Assembly: GCA_022316685.1 (NCBI GenBank)
Contig: JAKJHU010000062.1
Coordinates: forward strand, 496,001-560,000
Length of the DNA stretch: 64,000 nt
Source of the DNA: Progne subis subis
Taxonomy: Eukaryota; Chordata; Aves; Passeriformes; Hirundinidae
Direction: 5' to 3'
In this document: in pieces, positions 50,848 to 61,275 of the stretch
Numbering within the stretch: the stretch's first letter is position 1
Layout of the letters: each line of letters starts with the position of its first letter
The notes under the pieces: model-generated
Told to the model about the DNA's origin: nothing
Seen by the model: the letters and a program-made list of their open reading frames with translations, nothing else
The model's database searches: none
Position numbers and translations under genes: made by a program

Positions 50848-51552
50848 ATGCTGAACTTTCGGTCTTTCCTCTCTGCTTATCAAAGCTCCAGAGACCCAGG
50901 ACTGCCTACAGCTAGAGAAAGGTCTGCTATTTGCAATCCAGCAGTAACAGAATTTGAAGCTCAATGCATTAATGAGTCTGGTGAAATGCAGAACATTACA
51001 ACAAGAGAAGTCCAAGTCCTTTTTCCTTCATTCATTATTTTAATCACAGCCACCTCCTTGAACAAGCTGGAGAAAAGGCTAAGGTTCCCTGTTCCAGGGC
51101 CGGTGTTTCAGTCCCAGTTACCCCTTGCAGAAAATAACATCAGAACCATGAAGTGTTTCTGTGGATATCCACGCCAGCCATCTCATCAAGGCAGGACGAA
51201 AACGAGCTACCTCAAAAGTCTGTTTTGCTCAGATGCAGTTTGCCTCAGGAAACAATTTACTGGGCAGAAAGTTCCTGCAGCTAACACAGTCTGCAGTGCT
51301 CAGAAACCAACTCTAACACACTTCCCTCATCCAGGGACTCCCAGAGGAACTTCTCTACCATCACACTTCTTGCCATCTGCCTCGCAGTCACACGGGCCAT
51401 GCATGCTCCTCATCAACCAGAAGCTCAGAGGCTTGATGAGGACCAGATGTTCTCGGGTCTCACAAGACCTCAGCCACGCAGGCACAGCTGGCAGTGCTCT
51501 AATCAGGCACAAACAGGTCTCGTCTTCCCCTCAGCAGCCATTCATCTACTGA
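50848..51552 (+). CDS. Long open frame, function unknown
   Basis: From the first ATG (50848) the frame runs 234 codons to a stop. Upstream it stays open to 50755 with no earlier ATG, giving 265 codons in all, the longest frame outside the minisatellite. 'ttctttccccag' just before the ATG also reads as a splice acceptor. The protein has no signal peptide, clear domain or repeat, though residues around 60-70 are mildly hydrophobic (LFPSFIILITA). The region has slightly higher GC than its surroundings, which lowers stop density. I do not recognise a family and consider a chance frame, or an exon of a long non-coding RNA, more likely than a protein gene. Confidence 0.15.
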   Translation: MLNFRSFLSAYQSSRDPGLPTARERSAICNPAVTEFEAQCINESGEMQNITTREVQVLFPSFIILITATSLNKLEKRLRFPVPGPVFQSQLPLAENNIRTMKCFCGYPRQPSHQGRTKTSYLKSLFCSDAVCLRKQFTGQKVPAANTVCSAQKPTLTHFPHPGTPRGTSLPSHFLPSASQSHGPCMLLINQKLRGLMRTRCSRVSQDLSHAGTAGSALIRHKQVSSSPQQPFIY

Positions 51553-54500
51553 CCAACTGGAACATTCAGACACCTTAAAACTTTCAGCTGGCTGCTTAAC
51601 TCGCTTTGGAGTCAAGGAGAAGGTGGTGTTGGTGTCATAATGTCGCTCCTAAAAGTGTCTGACCTTTAGGATACATGCCAAGACCCCAAAGACACGCCTT
51701 TAGCTCAGACCTACCCTTTTCCTTTTCTCCACTAAAGCAATGCAGGTATACATCAGCTTCTCCCAGTTCAACCTGAAGCTGGATAACCTTGTAAAGTTTT
51801 ATCTCAGCATTGTCTTACTTGTTTGGATGATACAAACATATGGACCTGATCCCCAGAGCGCACAGATGAGGATGGGGCACTGCTATATATTCCAACAGGC
51901 CTGGACAGAGGCACACAAAAGTTTTATCAGCTACCACTGAAGAAATAAGCAAGTTGTTCTTGCAGAACTCTGTGTTTTATATGGGGCAGAGTTCTAGGCA
52001 CTCCCATCAGCTTACTTTATCACTGCTGCTGCACTTCTGGGTGCCAACCCTGGCACTGAATTATTTCTGCCGTGTTAGGATGACCTGGAGAGTTCTCTTT
52101 CCCCTGGGCAGGGCAGTCCTTGACACCGCTTATTCAAATTTTATTAATTTCAAGATGAAATTGCCGTAACCCACTTCTGCTTGAAGAGGTCCCCAAACTC
52201 CCCCAGAAGCCTTAACAACTGCAGACCTCAGCCCTTCAGGTGAGGCAAGCTGCCACGAGTGCATAAAACACAAGCTGACCCCTTCCACAGGGTCGTCTTA
52301 ACCAAAATAATTTTGTTGAGGCACTGCCTTATTTAAAATGCTAATTATATCACTTCAGCTGCACTGAGAGTGTAAGAACCTGAGGGAGAAATGAGTGCCC
52401 AGTCAATTCCCTATCACAAATAAGCTTGTTTCAAGAGTGTGATAACTGCCTAAGCTCCCAGGAACAGCTCTGGAAACGCATCAGCAACCAGCCATGGGAG
52501 CAGCCTGGCCACATATTCTCCACACAGTCATGTCAAGAGCCACAACTCGCTTAAGAAATCTCTAATTATTCTAATTTTACATGTTCTGCTTAATTTTTGT
52601 GCTCTGGAGAAACAGAGCATGAGTTCCGTAAGATGACAGAAAACCTTGCTCAAGTTTCAGATCACCTGAGGACAGAAAGAAGGGGAGGTGCTCTCCTGCA
52701 TGAGCTGAATGCAGAACTCACTGCTGACATCCAATCTTTTGACCAAACTCCTCACAACTCCTGGCACACGGTACACACTGCAGGTATCTGCAAACCAAAC
52801 CTGTGTCAGCAGCTACAGCCCTTCATTTTCCTCTCTGGAACGGATTTTCAGAGATCTTGCAATGTACTTTATTCCCTTATCAAGTGAACAGAACCTAGAA
52901 ATCAGATTGACAATGGATCGAATTGACCTTGATTCTGAGATATGAATCACACCTTGGTTTCCTATTGCACCCCATCTCTCTCAGGCATTTATTCTGTTGC
53001 TTTCACTGTTCTAGTATTATTGATTTTAGGAAAAGTACAAAGAGAGGCATAAAAACAGAGCTGCAAAGCGTGTTAAACCCACTTCAGACAGGTGTAAATG
53101 CCTGGATGAAATTTAAGGAACGGAAGAATTAGGAGTGGAGTGTTCAGGTCCTGAATGAAACAGGACCCAGAGCTGGCTGGGGGTTGGCTGCAGGATGAAC
53201 TCTTCAAAAACAGACAGTAATCTTGGCTGCATGCAGGTGCAGTTTCAAATCCTCTGAATTTTTATCAAAACAGAAAATACCATTGCTCGACCCCAACTGG
53301 AAAAAAAAAAAAAAAAGAAACCCAAGCCCCTTGCTCTGTCACAAACACAGAGATATCAAATTTTCTATGGAAGAGTACACAGGAAATAACTTTTCCTGTA
53401 GAAACTCCGTAACAGGGGAGATTTGTTACCTGTTGCGAGCCATGTTTCAGCCATGGCAAGAAGAGAGGCACAAAGTCAGAGCATAGGATGTAGGACAAAA
53501 GCAATTTGCCTGCTCATGGCTCGGCAGTTCTGGATTTTGATCAGTGACCTGATGATCAGCCTACCCAAATCCTCTCCGGCAGGAGGAGAGCCAGTGCTGC
53601 TTGAGTTTTGAAGATGTGATGAGACAGCAGGACACAAAACACCAAAATCATTCTGCCTTCTGTAGGTGAGGCTGAGTAACCTTGAACTCAAAAGAATAAT
53701 TACTTGTCAAGTGAAAAAGGCTTCTATTGTGTTAATTCAAACTTTGTAGGTAATTGCAGGCAATTTGAATTCCATATCAAGGCTAGAGGAGTTCGCATAA
53801 ACAATTCTCCTGCAAGAGAGATCAGAATAATCCTCATTTAGAGAATTTATGTATTTATGATAGGAGTAAAGCCTGTTTTTTAATCGTTAAGTGATGAACT
53901 GAATCCTGTATCAGGTCACGTTTTGAAATAAGATAATGGAAAAACAGTAAAGCAGGCTTAGCAGGCCTAGGATAAAACCTCCCTAAAATCTCAAACCAAA
54001 AATGAAAAAAAAATATATAGAAGTAACTTAGGTTAGGTTTAAATGCATGTTGAGAACAAGTGGAATTCAAAAATGTTTTTCTGGTATGTTTTCCTTCCAC
54101 GTTAAAGTAATCACCTACTAATTAGCCCCTGAGATAGGCTATTACCATCATTTGTGTCCACATCCCAGATTTATAGCTGGCAAAGAATTCTTCCTTCTCC
54201 TCTAACACTTGGAAAGCTGCACCAACACTGACTAATAAGAATCTAGTATTGAAAGGGAGTCCTGGGGAATGAGAGGGGCTTGGAGAGGAAAAAGTGCTTG
54301 CCTTGAATGATGTCTGGGGAGAAGAAAATACTCCAGAAGTAATGAATCTTCTCTAGAGCCTCTGGAAATATTCTTTCCTCTTCCTGCCGGAGACTTGGCT
54401 AAAAGAGACAACAAAGATTATGCTTCCCCTGCAAGACACAGAAGAGATTATTCCATGATAAGAAACAGCACCAGCTGAGGACCTTGTGGAGAGAGATAAA

Positions 54501-55208
54501 ATAAGAAAGCAGCAGAGCTGAGATCTTAAAATCAAACACCTTAACTTTGTAAAACCCTTCTGTGGTTATTGTTCTTGTTTCAAATCAGGAGCATGGGACA
54601 GAAACCGAGGCCCAAATCTAGATGTTACTGGAAAAGAAATGGTGGACCCACACTAATGTTACAGAGGGGGATACATGCATTTTAGTCTTTAATTCTGCAT
54701 GGATTCAGTTTCTGGATTTACCAAAGACAGTTTACTTTCCCCTAATAAAACTTGTTTCCTATCTGTGTGCGCATGAGGCCCCAGGGAGGATGTGCTTATT
54801 TATTTCACATTTCTGTGCAAGGGCTCAGCCTGATTTAGAACACACATGGGAGGCAGCCTAAATATTTTGATTCTGACCATTTTTGCCGTCATTAACCACT
54901 TGAAAACTTCTAATTACAACGACAGACATCTGTCCAAATCAGATGCTATTTCCTTTTAGGAAGTTGTCCTACCACCAGAGGGAATACATCTAAACCAACT
55001 GAAAGCACGCCTGCACAACTGCACATCAGCACAGACAGGAGCCACCAACATGGTCCTAACCCTGCTGGAACCCTGGGCTCTGAGAATTCCAGGCTTTCTG
55101 TGCTGACAAGCACTGACCCACAAGAAAACACTGCATCTGACCTGAGGCCTTGGAAAAATCTTCCAAAATTGAGTGACAGCACTGGGATTGTGGGTGTGTG
55201 GTTTGAAT
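51553..55208. other. Non-coding DNA
   Basis: No gene, RNA or transposon recognised. There is an A16 run at 53301-53316. Frames are short and overlap on both strands. Confidence 0.5.
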
Positions 55209-55213
55209 GGAAG
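55209..55213. repeat. Target-site duplication, left copy
   Basis: GGAAG directly before the LTR's TG. The matching copy is at 55652-55656. Confidence 0.75.
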
Positions 55214-55651
55214 TGTGTGATATCACAGGGTGGAAAACGTAGAGTTTAAGGTTTTAGAATATGGTAATTATATAAAACAAGATGGAGGTTTTGTTGCAGA
55301 GGCTAAGTCCTTCTTTTTTGCTTTCTTCTTCATGGCTCTGGGTGTTATTTTGTATTTGGGTAGAAAAGTCCACATTGGCAGGCCATGGGTGGTTGGTTAT
55401 TGGGTTAAAGATAAAAATAATTTAGGTGTCATCCCCTAATTGGAAAATTTATCCTTAAAAGGCCTTGTAGGGAGAGAGATAGATTTCTTTAGTTTGTTAG
55501 CTAGAAGTGCTGTAGAACTCAAGGTTTGTGAGACTGTAACGTAGATAAGAATTAATAAACATTAAAAGAATTAAAAATCTGAGTCCGAACATAAAATACC
55601 ATCTCGAGCATTTAATCCCGACTCTGGCAAAAAACAAGATAAAAATCAACA
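55214..55651 (+). mobile_element. Solo LTR with 5-bp target duplication
   Basis: It begins TGTGTGATATCACAGGG and ends ...TCAACA, so it has the canonical TG...CA ends. GGAAG lies immediately on both sides. Inside are a TATA-like ttaaaa (55455-55460) and an AATAAA signal (55554-55559), in the forward orientation. U3 is about 250 bp and the whole LTR 438 bp. No internal retroviral sequence follows, so the internal region was probably lost by LTR-LTR recombination. A 5-bp duplication suits a class III (ERVL-like) or some class I elements, while beta-like ERVK elements usually give 6 bp. No viral protein is encoded. Confidence 0.85.
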
Positions 55652-55656
55652 GGAAG
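55652..55656. repeat. Target-site duplication, right copy
   Basis: GGAAG directly after the LTR's CA, identical to 55209-55213. Confidence 0.75.
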
Positions 55657-58600
55657 ACACCACAATGAGACCCCCCAGGATGGCTCCCTGTGTGAGCTGA
55701 CACGGGAAGATCAACCCAGTGGAGCTGTGCTCACTCACAGCCAGCATCTCTGCTCGGAGATGGAATTCTGTACGGAGCGCTCACCTGAGCTGGTGGGGGT
55801 AACTCCTCTGCACTGTACCTCCTTGCTTTGTATGGACACGGAAAAAGGAGAACCACCCTTCAAGCTGGCCCTTGGCTGGAGATGTCTGTGGAGCAGGAGA
55901 GCGTGTCCTCCAAGAAGATATTCCCTCAGGACGTGAGATGAAGCCCAGCTCTCCTGCCCTTGGAAATCCCTCTCATCAGGTATCATCTCACAGGTCGGAA
56001 GCGCTGGCAGCTGGTGGTGAATAAATCATGCCCTTTAATCTCTTTAATACAACCTTGCTCCTACCTCCTAATAAATGAAAACACAGCGTCTCCCTTAATA
56101 AGAAATGCATGAAAGTGTGCCATTCATAAAAAGATTCAATTAAACATATGAAGCATATCCTGCTGTGACCCACAGCTCAGTAACAATGTGATCTTTCTTT
56201 TGTGGCAGTGAGACTTGTTCAGGCAACTTTTGGTTTTGATTTTTTTTTTTTTTAAATCCTGTTTTTCTGTTTAAAACACACAATTCAACCCATTCAGAAA
56301 ACCTGCTCAAATCTTTAGGATTAATTTTGCAAACATAAAATAATTCTCCATTGCAAAAATAGTAAATAAAAATATTTGTTTGAATAGAAGCTGCCAAATA
56401 GTATTTTTTTCTCCCTGAAGCAGCAAAATAAAGTGCTTTTTCTTCCTCTTAATGGAAAATTTAGAGGAGTTTTGCTATAGGCCAACTAGATCAAAAGGAA
56501 TAATGGGGAAATCATTCACACAAGACAGACCTTTCTTCCCCAGGCTTTTATCTTCTCAATAATTATATTCAGGTCTAAATATAAAAGACTAAAATGTTAG
56601 TTTAAGAGCTGGTTTTGATAAGAAGTATTTTAAACACTTTTTACCATCTTTGATTTCAACAGGAAAGTGAGCAAATGAAGGAAATTATTCACCCCAACAG
56701 GGGAGTCCAAAATCATTACCTTGAGAGGAAGGTCCACAAACGTACTACCTCACCTTCATATTCATCTCTTGCAGTTTGAAACCACAGAAGTAGTTATTGT
56801 GCTCTCGTGAAATGTGTTACCCTGAGCAAGCAGATCTCACTGAAAACACTCAAAGCAATTACTGAACGTTTATCTTCCTAATGCTTTTGTTGAAGCACAG
56901 GACCATTTAATTAGGAAATTAGATTGAATCCTGGCTCACTGAAGTCAATGGGAGTCTGCTACTCACTCCACTGGTTTATTCAGATTTCCAAAGGGCTGCC
57001 TGTCAGCTGAAGCTTTAAAAGACCCTCAGTGTTCTGCTGCAGCAGGTCTTCATCAAGTATCCATTTTCTTTATGCAGAGGCCGAGTTCAGCTGTGCAGGA
57101 TGCAGAGTTCTCTGGAAGGATTGTCAAAAACTCTCTCACAGAAGATGCAGCAACTCTTACCACATCTCAACTTGCGTTCAAAGCGAGTGCCAAAGGCTTC
57201 TGTCCTTGCGCTGCAAATTCAGCACCAAAAATGCCTGCACTTGGAGAAAACAGTTTGGGATTAAAGCACGACAAAGCCTTAATGCCTGTGGGCATATGAT
57301 TACTGGATATGCCTAAAACAAATATTGACATTTTCAGCTATTATGAAATACCTGACAGCGCAAGTCTTGGTATTCCTGGCATTAAATTGTAATAAAAATG
57401 GATCGATTTCTAACAAAACTAAACCCACGCCATCATAAAATATGCCACAGTATTATAAAAAGTGCATTCCGTATGTTTATTTTTTTTAATCTATCAAAAC
57501 TCATGGAAGTGACATTTCAGTGTACATAGCCTAGAGCTTAACAATAAGAAAAGGTGAGTGGGAATTGAGTCTCAAACCATCCTTACAAAGCCATACTGCC
57601 AACACTGGGTGTTGTAAGCACATCTCAGCATTACCTTATTAATTTTCTTCAGTGTTGCTGTGAATTAATTGGAAAGGCTAGCACAAAAGGCTATGGCAAG
57701 GACCTATTACACATCTCAGTTGGACTGAGACACATGAGAAATGATTACTGGAGTTTATTTAGAAAAAAAAAAAAGAGCATTTATAAAGTTAACAAGCGAG
57801 GTCTTGGAGAAAAATATCTTTTATTGCCCTCCATAGGTCTGGAAAAATCTGCTGGAGGCAGACTGCATTCCCCAGCATGGCTGACAGTCTCCAAGAACAT
57901 GACAGCAGTGGAATGACCTGCTGTTTGTGGGAGCTCTGTGCAGCACTGCGAGTGCTGAGCAGGTTAAGGGCTGCTCCCAGCAGGAAAACACCTCCTGCCA
58001 CATGGACACCCCTGGGGCACGGTGAGGGCCCTGGAACAGAGAAACACACTTTGCAAGGGAATGGAAAACCAACCCGAGAGACTGCTGAGTCTGTCCCAGC
58101 AGCCACAGCTCCACAGTTACACACTGAGAAATCTGCTATCCTGAATTTCAATTTTCAAAAGCAACTCGTTTAATTTTCACAGAATGGGAGAAACAGCTTA
58201 GTTTTGTTTGCTTCTGTGGAAAGCCGACATTCACCTTAAACTATATGAACACAAGCAGTCCATATTTAAGGTGTTTATAACATTTTGATGGTCTCCTTTA
58301 AGCACAAGCACTCACCATCAGCCAGTTACAGCTACACGTGTGTGTGCAATTGCCACCCTACTCTTTGCTAGTCAGTATTTTAAGGTCATCTACAGCATTA
58401 ATGCTGCTGCATATTTTATTAAACTACTATTCTCCTCCACCAAAAATGTTATGTTGATCTCCTAAACCCCTCTGGCTCCAGCTGTAATTCTCTTCCACCA
58501 TGGATTTAGTCTGTTGCTCATCATTACAGCACCACTTGCTTTAATAAAAATAGGAATGAATTAGTTTTCAGTTAGCAATTGTACCAAAGGGCAAGGCAAT

Positions 58601-61136
58601 GAATAGCTAAATAGACATGAGTATATAATCATTCATGTGAAAAGAATAGTGTGGACTATCTGCTTGAAATCCTCACTGAACTCTTAATGGTTTTATCCAG
58701 TATTAACAGAAGGAGTAATCAACTCATCTTTTGTAAAACTGATTTCTACCGCAGGCTTAATGCAGGCCCTTAGCATTTCAAGAGAAAGCCACAATTCCAG
58801 CTTCAGAAACCAAAAGCAGTTGTATTTGACTTCTCTGGGTGAGGGCTTGACCCGGTGCCCAGGTGAAGGTACCAGCACTGCAGCCTGAGACGTGGCAGCG
58901 CGCACAGCGCTGTCAGGGCAGCACTTTGCAGAGTGTGACAAACCCCCCGGTGCCAGGTGGGGCAGGGTGAACAGAGAGCTGCTTCCCAAGACACGTGGGA
59001 GCTGCTCCAAGGCACAGCCTTTGACTCAGGAGCTGGAACTTTGCCTTGTCTTTTCTTGCCTCTGCTGTCCCTACCAGAGAAAACACACACAGGACTGGAT
59101 GGGGCTGGCCCAGTTCTGTCATTCTCACTCAAAATGAAGCTCAGAATGTAGAAGAAACCCTGCTTTTCCATATAATCACTAAGATGAGTCAACAGCAGCT
59201 CTCACCACAGTACCTAGGGGTCTGCATCTTTATTCATCAGCCCTGTCTCCAGGGCCTGTCATGCTAAGCCAAGAGTGATCATCTTGCCAATTAAGCTTTT
59301 TCACTGCTGTATTGGGATTTTTACTGAGTCACACAGCACTGACATGAAAGCAGAGTGTCAGCCTAAAGTCTGCATCGTGAATTCTGGTTAATTAAGAGAT
59401 AAAGTTGTTGCATCACGATCCCCAGCCAAGAGCAAGCACGGAACAGTAAACAATCCCCTGTTGGAAATGCTCAGTATCAGTGAGAAAAGCAGCACAGCAT
59501 CATTGAAAAACTCTGCACTGGACAGGGGACAGTGGCAGCAATAGACCTTTGAGAACGTAGTGAGACTCTTCTGTGCAGAAATATCAGTTCGGTGTGTTCC
59601 AGAAAATACGGTTACATTTAAATATCTGCCTTGAAAGAGCTCTGTAAATGTAGAGAAGGTGACATTTTTAAAAGTCTGCCAAAACGACACAGACCTATCA
59701 TTGTCCAGCACAGCCTAGATAACCAAAAAATCCAAATTTAAAAAAGAAATTGTTGTATAAAGCCCTATTTAGATACATACTACACGTTTTCTAGGAATGT
59801 TGATTAACTGCTGAGTTAATCAAGACTCACGAGAAGAGTATCTAAAACACAGCCTTCCTTTCTTCTTAATGTCAGCTGCCATTTTATTTCCTGATTAGCC
59901 AGGCTTGTCAGGCTTTCTCTCTGTTCCACATCTTGCCTATAAATTTATTTCATATGCACATTTTCCTCTCTTGTGCTCAGTCGACAAGAATTAAACACAT
60001 TTTATCAAAAATGGAAGAGCTACAATCAAACACAAGAAGCCAACAAAACCCTCTCCTTAATCTCTCTTTGATTCTCAGCAATTTCATGTTCCAGAACTTT
60101 TTTTATTCATCCAGCACAAAGCACGAAGTTCCTCATCTGTGTATGTTTGTGAATCCACACATACGTTCATGAAAATTAAAAGCAGCCTTACCATCAGAGC
60201 TGAGTAGAAAAAAATGTTTCAGAAACTTACAGATTTTTTTGCAAATAATTGTGGTCTCTGAACGAAAGCTTCTTTTTTCACCAATATCTAGGTGTTAGTG
60301 GTTTCCATGACAACTTTCTATCAGCTTTCCATCCACTGCTTCCAGTAGGTGTTTGAATTGAAGTTTACATAGGTTATTATTCAAAGATCAGCTTCAGTAT
60401 TTGATGAACCCTAAAGCCTTTTTAACAGAGGCAAAAAGAACGAACCAAGCCAGCAATGACAACTTATGCAAACATACATCTGTTATCTTGCAGCCTCAGT
60501 AGCCTAATCAGAACACATCATGCTATCACTCAAACACAGTAAGGGGAGAAAAACCTTGAGGAAAATCTTCTGAGAGAGAGACATCTCTAATGGCAACTTG
60601 AGCCACAGCAATCAAAATTAAAACTGCTGCAGTTTCTCTGGTTTGTGGTCAAAAGCCCATGGATACCTTGGGTATCTCACCAGAGCTCCTCTTGAGCCAC
60701 AAAATCCACTTTGATTCACCAAGTCCATAGAGGGTTGGCTCATGAAAGTACCAATTCAATGGAGAAAAAATATACATATACAGAAAAATCTTCTGTACAG
60801 CACAATGGAGCACTCAACATGGGCAAAGAGTTCTGCAACTTCAATATGACAAAACATTTTTTTTCTCATTATTTTCTGCAGAAGGTGGTTAGAAGAAATT
60901 TGTTACCATGAGTCATCTTGAGCTTCCAAAGGTGAAGACTGCAAAAAGAGTTCTGCCCTGTCAAAAAAGGGGAGATATTCCAAGAAAAAAGTGCAACCCA
61001 ACACCTGAAATTCTCAGGAGAGGCCAAACTTTATCCCTTTTCCCTGCATCTCTTATCATGACAGGCATGTCATTCTACAGTGGGATATCCCAGAGATTTA
61101 AAGCATCTGAGGCTGGAGATTGGGTGGATTTAAATT
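55657..61136. other. Non-coding DNA
   Basis: About 5.5 kb without a supportable gene. A good splice-acceptor-like site (ccattttctttatgcag) ends at 57077 and is followed by two overlapping open frames of about 80 codons, but no convincing donor follows. A T16 run lies at 56239-56254. Confidence 0.45.
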
Positions 61137-61275
61137 TTGGGGGATTTTTTGGAGTGGTTTGTTGGGGTGGTTTTTTTGGGTTTTTGTTGTTGTTGTTGTT
61201 TGTTTGTTTGTTTGGGGGGTTTTTTTGGTTTTTTTGGGGTGTGTGTGTGTGTATTTCTTTTTCATTTTTGTATTT
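61137..61275. repeat. G/T-rich simple repeat
   Basis: Degenerate G/T tract with (GTT)n, (GTTT)n and (GT)n parts. The hydrophobic 67- and 123-aa frames across it come from this composition. Confidence 0.88.

Noticed and set aside
58170..58200. 'cacagaatggg', which resembles the start of a reverse-oriented CR1 tail
   Set aside because: The match is short and no further CR1 blocks follow.
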